A stretch of DNA of 26,690 nt from Mitosporidium daphniae (taxonomy: Eukaryota > Microsporidia), in NCBI RefSeq assembly GCF_000760515.2, contig NW_013546157.1, positions 1 to 26,690 on the forward strand, given 5' to 3'. The translations under genes and the position numbers were made by a program. Below the pieces are notes generated by a model, which saw nothing but the letters and a program-made list of their open reading frames with translations, made no database searches and was not told the DNA's origin. This document shows, piece by piece, positions 1 to 8,553 of this stretch. How positions within the stretch are numbered: the stretch's first letter is position 1; each line of letters starts with the position of its first letter.

Positions 1-275
1 CCCCTCAATTGGTATCATGATCGAATGCTCAACTCATCAACTAGGTTTCACTGCCAAATACTGGAAGTAGTGTTAATTTAACTGTGCAATCGTTCATCAA
101 CCAGCTTGAGCAGAAAGCATTTTCGCCAAAAAAGTTTATTGTCGTACGGCAGCAATTGGATTCCTACGAAGCTGAATTTGCCCAATACATGTGCCATGAT
201 AAGAATTCTTTCGGGAAGGACTATGGAGATTTTCTATGTCAACTTCACTCGCAGATACAAACCCTGCTTTCGTAA
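1..275 (+). CDS. C-terminal end of an unidentified protein (5' part outside window)
   Basis: An open frame runs from the left edge to a TAA at 273-275. A 33-nt intron at 12..44 (GTATCA...ACTAG) removes the stops at 18 and 42 and joins both sides in phase 0, so the visible exons are 3..11 and 45..275. The tail of about 77 residues is polar and rich in Q, K and F (for example QLEQKAFSPKKF and KDYGDFLCQLHSQ). It looks like helical C-terminal sequence, but I recognise no family. It ends 30 bp before the convergent DPB2 stop, which fits the gene spacing elsewhere here. The reading frame is fairly secure; the function is unknown. Confidence 0.5.
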
Positions 276-305
276 GGAGTTTTGGGATTTATTCAACATT
301 AAAAA

Positions 306-2094
306 CTACAAACACAAATTTTCAATGTCAATTTCATTGGTATCTGCGTTATATGACAAGTAGGTGGAGGTCGACGAAAATGACCCGCAATTTGCAAAGT
401 TTGTGCCATCAATGCTGTGAACACAAGAGGGTAATAGAGTATCGCTGATGATTACCTAAAGCATAAAATAAGAGCAAACGCAACACATACTGCATCGACT
501 TCGGGACAAAGTGATAATGCTGAGTGTCTGTTGTAAAAGCTGGGCTGGATATTATCAGGAAAATGGCACAGAATAGACTGTCTTGAGATGGAATGAAATA
601 TACTTTTTAAAAACTCGGGATCGGTCGAAGGGAGAGGAAAAAGCGAATTTTTAACATAACATGCCGAGTACAGCAAAGAAAACAAAAGCAATTGCCTTTT
701 CAGGGAAATTCTCACTCTACCATCATTAGCAATTCCCTGGTACCGCGTTGGATTGCTCGAAAATATGGCATTTTCAAAGGAGAGCCTCTTTTGTAATTCG
801 GCTGGAAATTCTTGCGGAATAAATAGAGAAGAATTAACCGATTCGTTTTTCGGCAAAGTACCGCTAAGAAACAGAAATTTAATGCTTTCTCCAATCTGCT
901 TTACAAGCGCTACAAACTCGATAAAAGTATCTGGAAATAAAAGAGCCAGGGTACCATTGTAGAGCGGGATGCCTTTCCTAAAAAAAGGCCCAATAAGTGC
1001 GATTAATATGGGCGAATGGCCAGTATTTTCGAGAAGCATTTTCAGCAGCCTTGAAAAAGCAGGAATTGTCTATTCTTATAAAACATACTAATTACGGCCG
1101 GGTCGTTAAACCAAACATCTGAAAAAATGTAAACGCGTTCACCATTTGGAGCTTTTTGGCTTCTTGGCGCGTACGCAAAAAATTCTGCATTTTTCCATGG
1201 ATTGGCGAGAGATAAAGAGGGTCTTTGGTTAAAAAAGCAATCGAACATTTTCGAGTATTGCAAACCTTCCGGCTGATCGATTTCCTCAACTATTAAAGAG
1301 GTACCGGATAGTTGTCCGGATAAAAGAACTATCGATCCCTGTGTAAATATTCCATTTATGTTCTAAGCAATGACGAGATTATGTTACCTACAGTTAGTTC
1401 CGTAATTTTCAATTCAAGAGTAGAGTCCAAATCTTCTAGTATCAATTGTCCTTTGTTTCCAATCTGCAAAATACCCATAATTTTGATCTTTTTCGTTGAA
1501 TTTCTGTCAACGCCAAATAGGGAATTAATGGAAAGCACCTACATCCCGTAAATATTTCATGAGTACCAAGTTCTTGTTTAGCACGTTTGCGCAATTATGT
1601 TGAATGAATGAAAATCTGGAGGCAAGGACATCTATCTTATCTTCAGCAGAGTGTAACAATGGCTTGGGCTTTTCATTACTATCATCAAAAATATCATCTT
1701 ACTATATAAATTTGGATGCTTTCGAGTCCCATAGCATTGACGTGGTCTTTTCAGAAGAAAGGATTTCGATCGAAGGCGTTGTGTTGCCAGCAAGTGATGA
1801 TTCTTCCGTGGCTCTTTGGATGCTCAATAATTGATGCTTCGATTTTATCAAAGACATAAATTCTTGCGCCAACAAATCCGAAAGAAGAGTCACTAGGAAA
1901 ATTACAAGTAGATAGGAACCATTTTCGCCTCTACATATTTCAGTCATCTCATTAAGGTAATTCAAAAGCTCCTCCTCTGAGGATATATTATAGTGCAACA
2001 AAAGGCTCAATGCCTGAGGTGTGACGGAGATCCCATTATTCTTTGTCAAAACCCGCCAAATGGTTTTTCTTTTTACAGGAGCGCTCAATTCCAT
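306..2094 (-). CDS. DPB2: DNA polymerase epsilon subunit B (Dpb2/POLE2)
   Basis: Second subunit of the leading-strand replicase, linking Pol epsilon to the CMG helicase in the nucleus. Exons: 2094..1920, 1892..1703, 1678..1567, 1538..1392, 1362..1096, 1069..491, 455..306. The six introns are 24-35 nt, and the exons sum to 1620 nt (539 aa; human POLE2 is 527). Order: helical N-terminal domain; a KFIYNEKPKP segment formed across intron 2; an OB fold with INSLFG, IMGIL and ILEDLDST; then the inactive calcineurin-like phosphoesterase domain with VYIFSDVWFND, ALIGPF and FPAELQKRL...SNPTRYQ. The C-terminus (PEVDA/VIISD...NCGSFSSTSTY) appears only after splicing. The 27-nt intron 1 has no stop and could be missed. 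Intron 5 (1095..1070) is the least certain; its 5' site GTAATT was chosen because it alone restores frame. Catalytic metal ligands are naturally absent in this family. Confidence 0.93.
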
Positions 2095-2281
2095 TGGCGT
2101 TTAAAAACTAATTAATTTAACGGCAAATATTCCTAATTCCGGACTGCTGGTAAACCTGTACCCTTTGCGCCGATTTCAATCCTATCAAAAAACATGCTCG
2201 TTAAAGAAACAGCTGATGACACATAGAGTCCTTTCTGCTAAATGGAGACATCATCTCTCAGATAGGGTCATAATATAGCCT

Positions 2282-2551
2282 TTATTGAGGGTTCGTTAAA
2301 TATTTACCATAAATACTTATCAACTGTTGGTGATTTCCGTAAATAATGGCTTTAAGGCTGTTGATTTGGAATTTCATCAAAAAATCTTCATAATTGAGAC
2401 TCCAAGCCGATGCTTAGATAAGGAAGGGCTTATTGGTTTCCTCCCAAAGAGTGTGTAACTGTCCAACTTGCTCAGTTGACAGGGAATTAATTTGAGAGTG
2501 TGTAAGAGTTTTTCCGAGCCTTTCAAGCGTCTCTGTTTTTATCAGCGACAT
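2282..2551 (-). pseudogene. Possible interrupted small gene downstream of SDHAF3
   Basis: An ATG at 2551..2549 overlaps the SDHAF3 stop (TAATG arrangement). It opens a 45-codon frame (MSLIKTETLERLGKTL..., ending TNKPFLI) that stops at one TAA and then continues in the same frame for about 43 more codons (ASAWSLNYEDFLMKFQ..., ending YLTNPQ) to a TAA at 2282..2284. I found no GT-AG intron that removes the internal stop and keeps frame. It could be a decayed gene, a gene with a non-canonical intron, a sequencing error, or two unrelated short frames. The residue composition looks protein-like, but I recognise no family. Confidence 0.3.
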
Positions 2552-2772
2552 TATTTAAATTTACCTTTACCCTTTTTGCTAGCTTCTACGTGTTCTTTGT
2601 ATGTTTTCCATTCGTGTATAAAATCCGTGAGTAAACCGGGATCAGTGACGCTTTTGTGATTTCTAAATTCCTGTCTGCAATATCGATCTCCCAGAATCTT
2701 GAACTCCATAGGAAGCGATCTGTGAAGCCGAAGTATTGACTTGTACAGGCCCAATACTTCAGCTCTGTTCAT
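2551..2772 (-). CDS. SDHAF3: Succinate dehydrogenase assembly factor 3 (Acn9/Sdh7, LYR family)
   Basis: LYR-family assembly factor of the mitochondrial matrix that protects and helps mature the iron-sulfur subunit of succinate dehydrogenase (complex II). The 73-aa intronless product has the LYR-type opening (LGLYKSILRLHRSLP), then the family signature GDRYCRQEFRNHK and an FIHEWKTY helix, ending in a lysine-rich tail (KKGKGKFK). Its length is short but acceptable for the family, whose proteins carry a longer presequence in animals. It is transcribed divergently from MRPL46, with only 20 bp between the two start codons. Its presence implies a functioning complex II and therefore a respiring mitochondrion. 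Confidence 0.9.
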   Translation of the reverse strand: MNRAEVLGLYKSILRLHRSLPMEFKILGDRYCRQEFRNHKSVTDPGLLTDFIHEWKTYKEHVEASKKGKGKFK

Positions 2773-2792
2773 TTTGAAATAAATTTTATTTT
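2773..2792. promoter_or_regulatory. 20-bp bidirectional start region of SDHAF3 and MRPL46
   Basis: The 20 bp between the two divergent ATG codons is nearly pure A/T (TTTGAAATAAATTTTATTTT). Any core promoter must lie here or inside the opposite coding region. The AAATTT-like core resembles the short signals reported beside microsporidian start codons. The regulatory role is inferred from position and composition. Confidence 0.45.
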
Positions 2793-3540
2793 ATGTCAAT
2801 TTCTAGTTTGCATAGGCGCTCCCTTGGGCGTTTTTCGTCGAAAGCGCTTTTCCAAATCTCATTAATAATTCAAAGGTCTCCAATCATCCAAATAGAAAAA
2901 ACAGCATTTGAAAAGGCTTATCAAAAATACTTTTACGAAGTAGAAAAAGAACTCTCTCGTGGTCCCTTTAAACTTTCGCTGGGACTGCTTTCCGAGGCAG
3001 ATTCGAAGACTGCCTCCACACTCCAATCGAATGAGCCTGGCCAGCTTTCTTTGGAAGATGCTGATAATGCTGCCACGAGCTTGATCGAGCAAGCAAACTC
3101 GCTCCCCATAACGGACCCCAATAGAAATCCAAGCGAGAAGCTTTTTTTGGTTATTAAAAGGCCCCTTTTCGAGTTTTGGGAATTCCCTACAATTGAATAT
3201 GTTGATGGTTCATTTGAAACTCCCTTGCACAAGGTATTCGTCGGCCTTTTACTTGTACTTAGGTGGCAACAGACCATGCAAAGACCCTTTTTAGCGGTGC
3301 AGAGCCAAATTTTTATGTGCCTGGCAATGCTCCATTTGATTTCCAACAGACCGCCAATAAGGTATTTCGAATTCCTTTATTTAGACGTTCTACTTTCGAA
3401 TTGAAACTCTGCTGCCATTTCCTCCCATAACTGTGGGATCAGATTATATTGCCTATGCATGGCTCTCAAAAAGGGAATTGCAAAATTTGTTATCAAAAGA
3501 AATACCTTTGGGAAATGTTCTTTCTTGTCTAGTAGATTAG
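2793..3540 (+). CDS. MRPL46: Mitochondrial large-subunit ribosomal protein mL46 (Nudix fold)
   Basis: Nudix-fold protein of the mitochondrial large ribosomal subunit. Exons 2793..3233, 3263..3361 and 3385..3540; introns of 29 and 23 nt, both phase 0; total 696 nt (231 aa). The N-terminus (MSISSLHRRSLGRFSSK) looks like a mitochondrial targeting peptide. Family landmarks follow: SPIIQIEKTAFEKAYQKYFYEVEK, the linker ending in LFLVIKRPLFEFWEFP, a degenerate Nudix box (ETPLHK/VATDHAKTLFSG), NFYVPGNAP, TFYFRIETLL and DYIAYAWLSKRELQNLL. Without splicing the frame appears to stop at 3404 after unrelated residues. The 23-nt intron at 3362..3384 is the shortest in the window. Confidence 0.92.
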
Positions 3541-3603
3541 TATAACTTATTATAAATATTTGTTAAAAGCCGAACAAAGAATCACTTTTATTTGCATGTA
3601 CAA

Positions 3604-4047
3604 TTATGGGGGACATCTTCTTGTCAAAGCCATCACATCTAGCATGTGGGCTTTAATGGAAAATGGATTCTTCCCATTTTTCATATGAAGTGAGTGGGTA
3701 CACTCAAGCTTGTTCTTTAAATGCTCATGTATTACAGCAAGATTTGGCACATACGCTTTAACATTCTGGTCCAGGTCCGCTATTAGTTTTCGAAAGATGA
3801 AAAGCTCAACTTCAGACATGTTTAAATCCTTCAAAGACTCAATTTCATGATCATCCGAGAACAGCTTGGCAAGAATGGAATACAAATTAGACGACAGGTT
3901 TCCACTGGGCAAGTTTCGTATGGATTCGTTGTACGATTCCAGATTAAGTAGGTAGTTGATACATTTTTGCTCGTTACTCAAGTGAGATGAAGATTCCGTG
4001 GAAAAAAATGAGCAGAATGTTTCTAAATTTTGCTTTCGAAGTACCAT
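3604..4047 (-). CDS. Unidentified 147-aa protein
   Basis: A single open frame from an ATG at 4047 to a TAA at 3604. The same frame extends a further 12 codons upstream without an ATG, so this start is the first real one. The product is polar, apparently helical, and has a Leu/Ile-rich centre (SEVELFIFRKLIADLDQNVK) with a short basic C-terminus. There is no signal peptide or membrane segment, and I recognise no family. It starts 59 bp from the divergent SDS3 start and converges on MRPL46 63 bp away, which is where a real gene would be expected. The last 30 residues are the least protein-like, and an undetected intron there is possible. Confidence 0.55.
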   Translation of the reverse strand: MVLRKQNLETFCSFFSTESSSHLSNEQKCINYLLNLESYNESIRNLPSGNLSSNLYSILAKLFSDDHEIESLKDLNMSEVELFIFRKLIADLDQNVKAYVPNLAVIHEHLKNKLECTHSLHMKNGKNPFSIKAHMLDVMALTRRCPP

Positions 4048-4106
4048 AATTGAAAATTTTATCACGTCGGTCGGAGGAAACAAATTCCAAAATAAATTTA
4101 AAATTT

Positions 4107-4759
4107 ATGGTCAAAGAGCAAGCAAATAGTTCTTCGCTACCCCCTGATGTGGCGTCAGCAAAGCCCGAGCCGCCTTCAAATATTATCAATGACATCAAAA
4201 GGCTTTGGGAGTGTAAGATTTATATGCCAATTTCTAGTGAAGCAAGCGGACCTGAAACATCAGTGTGAAATTTTACTTGATCATCAAACCCAATATGTCA
4301 AGCTAATCGACGAACGTCGACGAGCAGAAGATGAAATGATGGAACGAATTTACATTAAAGAAATAAGTGAAATTAACAGGGAGTATGAGGTACGCTGCTT
4401 TTTATTTAAAATCATCAAAGGGGGTTAAGAACCAAGTAAAGGCCAAGATTCTAACTGACCTGCAACAGAAGCGAAAAAAGTGGCACTGGATAGAAAGCGA
4501 TGTCTCTGATTCTTGCGAGTTACCAAAACTCTCATCTGTTTCCCAAATTGCCCCACTGAGGCCGTTGAGAAAGCTCCGAAAAAGGGGAAACTCTTTGCCA
4601 AAAGTGGATCCTTCTTCAGAAGATAATATTGCCAGCATCCTGCTCAATGGAAAAGGAGCGGGAAGGCAAACTGTTGCCCTTCCCTCGACATATCAAGCGC
4701 TAAAAGACCATGAAATTGAGGCTGACATTAAGCTGCTGTTCTCCTCAATAGAAACCTAA
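4107..4759 (+). CDS. SDS3: Sds3-like subunit of the Sin3/Rpd3 histone deacetylase complex
   Basis: Sds3/BRMS1-type proteins are coiled-coil subunits that hold the Sin3-Rpd3 deacetylase together in the nucleus. Exons 4107..4212, 4238..4389 and 4421..4759; introns of 25 and 31 nt; 597 nt (198 aa). After a short Pro/Ser-rich start, a continuous coiled coil forms across the two splice junctions: KHQCEILLDHQTQYVKL, RRRAEDEMMERIYIKEISEI, then REYE/GVKNQVKAKIL and DLQQKRKKWHWIESD. The C-terminal part has the basic RKLRKRG block typical of the family. The ATG at 4107 directly abuts an AAATTTAAAATTT-type stretch. The assignment rests on coiled-coil pattern and order of motifs, so it is slightly less certain than the enzymes here. 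Confidence 0.8.
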
Positions 4760-5002
4760 CCACTGTTGTAAACTTATTGATGTAAACATTAAAAGAAAAT
4801 TTCAAAATAATTTTTGCCATTGGTAATTTCCAAGGGTGACGACAAAATCTGCATTTGAACTTTTATTTTTAATTGGTTGCATTATCAGTTATGCTCGGCA
4901 GCAAAACGTGATTGGCGTTCTTTGTTATTATCCAATACAAATCAAGTTCAAGTTATTTTTTCTGTTAAATATCGCCGGATTTTGCCAACCTTTCCTTCCT
5001 TT

Positions 5003-7012
5003 ATGAATCTATTCGAATACATAGGTGCGTGGGCGGACCAAAAGCGGATTGAGAGGGAAATTGGGCTACTGGGTTCAAACCGTCTTTTATCTTTGGACCC
5101 ACACCCATTGTGCAACAGGAATAGACTTGACCAAGTCACCCTGTATCCCTCAAGAAAATTATCGCTTCCCCCTACGCTCTCAAATCCTAGCCAGATCATT
5201 CTTTGCTCCGCCCTGACAAAGAAGTATGAATCAGCAGGAGAAGCTATCTTGTTCTCGAACGATAGTTCTCGATTTGAAGAGGCTTTTTTGCTGCTCAAGC
5301 AAGCATGTATCCAAGGCATTTCAATGAATGCCATTTCTGCTCTTGGCTTTTGCTATGAGTTTGGGCTTGGGACCTGCACCAACTATTCGTTGGCCGAGTC
5401 TGCCTATGTTCTCGCTGCAGAAAAAGGAAACGTTCCGCTGGCTCAGTCGAGGATGTCTTTTTTGCGAAAGTATGGCCGACCAGGCCTTCCGATTGATAAA
5501 AATGAAGCCGAGCACTGGGCCGATACTTTGGCTGCCCATGGCTCAGTAGGAGCTCTCTCCTGGCTAAACAGGGCTGCCCAAAATGATCTAGGGGCCGCTT
5601 TGTACTGTCTTGGCGTATGTTATCACGATGGTCTTGGGTGTGCGAAGGATGAAATCAAGGCTTTCGCCCTTTACAAGCGAGCGGCCGATCAAGGTCTTTC
5701 AAGAGCTTTTGGCATTCTCGGATATTGCTTTGGCGAGGGATTTGGGGTTGAAAAAGACTTTTCACAATCAATTTTTTATTATCAGAAGGCAGTTGAGGAT
5801 GTCTCTTCGCCAATCGATACCGTTGCCCTCTTCAATTTAGGCTGCTGCTACGAAGATGGCTCAAAGGGAGTTCCACAAGATTTTGAAAAGGCAGTTTATT
5901 ACTACAAATTAGCTGCAGATGCCGGCAATGCTTATGCGCAATCTGCTCTTGGTTACTTTTATGAATATGGTATTGGCGGCCTCCCCGTCAATACCCAGCA
6001 AGCCGTTTCTCTTTATCGTCTAGCTGCAGAGCAAGGATACCCTTGGGCACAATCTAACCTTGGGTACTGCTATCAACAAGGAATCGGTCTTCCCAAGGAT
6101 GCTAGTCTTGCCGTTTGGTGGTATGCCAAAGCAGCTACTCAGGGACATCCCCGGGCTTTGCACAATCTCGGACATTGTTATCAATCAGGTGAAGGAGTCC
6201 CGCGTGACCTAGAGAAGGCGTTCCTGCTATTTGAGAAATCTGCTGCACAGGGCCATCTCTTTGCCTTCCATTCGCTTGGGCATTGCTACCAAAACGGATT
6301 CGGCGTTCTTGTTAATCCCAGCGAAGCATACTCTTGGTATCTCAAGGCCTCCGAGTGCGGTCACGGACCAGCCCAACTATCTCTTGCTTACTGCTACAAG
6401 AATGGTATCGGGTGTGAAAAAAATTTACAAAAATGTTTGCATTGGTTTGAGCGGGCTGCACAAAATGGCGTTGCATTGGCCCAAAACATTATGGGAAGTC
6501 TATGTGAGCTAGGGCTTCACGAAACCTTTATTCCAAAAGACGCCAGAGCTGCTGTGGAATGGTATCAAAAGGCCGCTGCCCAGGACCTTTCCTATGCCAT
6601 CTGTAATTTGGGATATTGCTATGAAAGAGGAAACGGTATTGAACAGTGTTATCGCACGGCTTTTAAGCTATACGAATCTGCTGCGTTCAAAGGACACTCC
6701 CGTGCCATGGATCGCCTGGGCCTTTTTTACTTGGAGGGCAGAGGAACGGCCTCCGATTCTGAACTGGCAACACTGTGGTTTAAACGCTCCGCCCAAGCCG
6801 GATATGCTCTTGGAATGCTCCATTATGGTGAGGCTTTAGAAGAAGGCTCTGGCGTAAGCCAATCCACTTCGGAGGCTCTTCAATGGTATCAACTTGCTGC
6901 GTCAAAGGGAAGAAAAGAAGCCCTTGATAAATTGAGGATTTTATTACTAAAGCTATCAAGGGAAGATTCGGGCGATATTATTTTGTATGGACATATTGCC
7001 TGTGCTGCTTAG
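5003..7012 (+). CDS. Sel1-repeat (SLR) scaffold protein
   Basis: Intronless 669-aa protein. From about residue 105 it is built almost wholly of Sel1-like repeats, roughly 13 copies of about 36 residues with pattern A...LG.CY..G.GV..D...A..WY..AA..G (for example NLGYCYQQGIGLPKD and ALGYFYEYGIGG). SLR proteins are alpha-solenoid adaptors; fungal relatives include chitin-synthase activators of the Skt5/Chs4 type and ER-degradation factors of the Hrd3 type. There is no membrane segment of the Hrd3 kind, and the C-terminus (HIACAA) is not a CaaX box, so neither identity is proven. The open frame continues 42 codons upstream to 4877 without an ATG; 5003 is the first ATG, but an upstream spliced first exon is possible. 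Confidence 0.85.
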   Translation: MNLFEYIGAWADQKRIEREIGLLGSNRLLSLDPHPLCNRNRLDQVTLYPSRKLSLPPTLSNPSQIILCSALTKKYESAGEAILFSNDSSRFEEAFLLLKQACIQGISMNAISALGFCYEFGLGTCTNYSLAESAYVLAAEKGNVPLAQSRMSFLRKYGRPGLPIDKNEAEHWADTLAAHGSVGALSWLNRAAQNDLGAALYCLGVCYHDGLGCAKDEIKAFALYKRAADQGLSRAFGILGYCFGEGFGVEKDFSQSIFYYQKAVEDVSSPIDTVALFNLGCCYEDGSKGVPQDFEKAVYYYKLAADAGNAYAQSALGYFYEYGIGGLPVNTQQAVSLYRLAAEQGYPWAQSNLGYCYQQGIGLPKDASLAVWWYAKAATQGHPRALHNLGHCYQSGEGVPRDLEKAFLLFEKSAAQGHLFAFHSLGHCYQNGFGVLVNPSEAYSWYLKASECGHGPAQLSLAYCYKNGIGCEKNLQKCLHWFERAAQNGVALAQNIMGSLCELGLHETFIPKDARAAVEWYQKAAAQDLSYAICNLGYCYERGNGIEQCYRTAFKLYESAAFKGHSRAMDRLGLFYLEGRGTASDSELATLWFKRSAQAGYALGMLHYGEALEEGSGVSQSTSEALQWYQLAASKGRKEALDKLRILLLKLSREDSGDIILYGHIACAA

Positions 7013-7067
7013 CCTAGAAATTGTACTATTTATTAAACCTATTCCAATTCAAGTACAAAATGGTTTC

Positions 7068-7074
7068 AAAAAAA
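7068..7074 (-). terminator. RNA polymerase III terminator of the 5S rRNA gene
   Basis: A run of seven T residues on the minus strand begins 5 nt after the 3' end of the 5S rRNA, as expected for Pol III termination. Confidence 0.8.
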
Positions 7075-7078
7075 TAGA

Positions 7079-7196
7079 ACCTACAGCACGCAGTATTCCC
7101 ATGCGGTCACCCATCATAGTACTGACTGCGCCAGCACTGGCTTGACTTCGGGGATCGGACGAGACCCGGTGTTTTCCAGTGTGTATGGCCGTAGAT
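7079..7196 (-). rRNA. 5S ribosomal RNA
   Basis: The minus strand carries a full 5S rRNA. It begins ATCTACGGCCATA, has the internal control region with GGGTCTCGTCCGATCCCCGA and AGTCAAGCC, continues through TGGGTGACCGCATGGGAATA, and ends TGCTGTAGGT. The ends pair as helix I (AUCUAC with GUAGGU), fixing a length of 118 nt. The Pol III internal promoter lies inside the gene, and a T7 terminator follows. It stands alone between protein genes; no other rRNA gene is in the window. Confidence 0.96.
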
Positions 7197-7375
7197 ATTG
7201 GGCTGACAAAATAATTTAATATAAATATATTTAACTTAATCTAACAATCTCTTTCGTGACTTCCTACCTCATATATGCACCTATTCTATATGAGCGTCGG
7301 CGAAATTAATATGCCTCTTAGTTGATACCTTATTCTGATGTATTAAATTGAATTTTGGATGTTTTAAATTATTTA

Positions 7376-8553
7376 ATGATTGCATTAGGCATCGAGGGCT
7401 CAGCTAACAAAGTTGGTGTTGGCATTTATAGATCTTCCGATAAGGCAGTTCTTTCAAATATACGGAAAACATTTATAGCTCCGATTGGTGAAGGATTTCT
7501 ACCAAAAGAAACCGCCGCTCATCATCGAGCTAATATATTGGGGTTGATCAGGAATGCTCTCTGTGAATCAAACTTGTCTCCTAAAGATCTTGACTGCATT
7601 TGCTTTACCCAAGGTATTGCACAACATTAATCATTCAAAGGACCCGGGCTTGGCGCGCCACTTCATAGTATGGCCGTTGTGGCAAGAATCCTTGCTTTGT
7701 TATGGAAAAAACCGCTAGTTCCTGTGAATCATTGTATTGGCCGTAAGATATGTTTTCGATTTACCATCACAGATATCGAAATGGGAAGATCTATTACCGG
7801 AGCAAAGGATCCTGTGATCTTATATGTCAGTGGCGGCAATACGCAAGTCATTGCATATTCAAACAAAAGGTTTCCATTTGCTAATGTATTTCTTGCAGAT
7901 ATATGATTCTGGGGGAAACCGTTGATATAGCTGTTGGTAATTGCTTGGACCGTTTCGCACGCACCGTTAAGATATCTAATGACCCTAGTCCTGGCTATAA
8001 TATTGAAATTGCCGCAAGGTATTTTATAAATCTTTATTCCTCCAGGAAAGGAAAGCATCTCCTTCCACTTCCATATTCCGTTAAGGGAATGGATGTATCT
8101 TTTTCTGGGATTCTTTCCGCAATTGAGAAAGCTTATTCATCCGGGAAGCATCCCACGTATTCTATTGAGGATTATTGTTTTTCGCTGCAGGAGACAATAT
8201 TTTCGATGCTAGTAGAAGTGACGGAGAGAGCACTGTCTCATGTCGCCTCTGACGAGGTTTTGATTGTCGGTGGTGTTGGATGTATTTAAAGTAGCCGGTC
8301 TATTTTTAGGCAATTTGCGCTTACAAGAAATGATGGCTGGCATGGTTGCCGAAAGGGGAAGCACACTTTACGCCATCGATGAGAGATATTGTATTGATAA
8401 TGGAGCCATGATAGCATGCGCTGGGGCTCTTTCGCATCAAACTGGGCCGGGAATACTAGCTATCGAGGATACCGCAGTGACTCAACGGTAATTTTTTATT
8501 TTTATCAAGAAAGATTTCGGACTGATGATGTGTATGTTACGTGGAGGGCGTAG
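7376..8553 (+). CDS. KAE1: Kae1/OSGEP, catalytic subunit of KEOPS (tRNA t6A synthesis)
   Basis: KEOPS subunit that transfers threonylcarbamoyl to A37 of ANN-decoding tRNAs. Seven exons: 7376..7613, 7641..7742, 7773..7869, 7899..8018, 8046..8281, 8310..8487, 8514..8553. The six introns are 26-30 nt; 1011 nt gives 336 aa (human OSGEP 335). Landmarks: [35 protein letters not shown]; the metal-binding NHCIGHIEMGR (second His built across intron 2); [61 protein letters not shown]; and a C-terminal [13 protein letters not shown]. The 27-nt intron at 8019..8045 is stop-free, and retention would add nine residues. It lacks the PRPK/Bud32 fusion seen in some archaea. The last 17 bp overlap PRE2 on the opposite strand. 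Confidence 0.96.

Noticed and set aside
1042-1095. Apparent frameshift splitting DPB2 into two genes
   Set aside because: A 26-nt GT-AG intron at 1095..1070 joins the halves in frame and restores the conserved segment between SDVW and ALIGPF.
3234-3404. Apparent alternative C-terminus of MRPL46 rich in W, Q and L
   Set aside because: Reading through the 29-nt intron gives unrelated residues, whereas splicing restores mL46 homology to a stop at 3540.
4877-5002. Extending the Sel1 protein to an upstream TTG
   Set aside because: No ATG occurs in this stretch and nuclear genes rarely start at TTG. It may be leader sequence or part of an unseen spliced exon.
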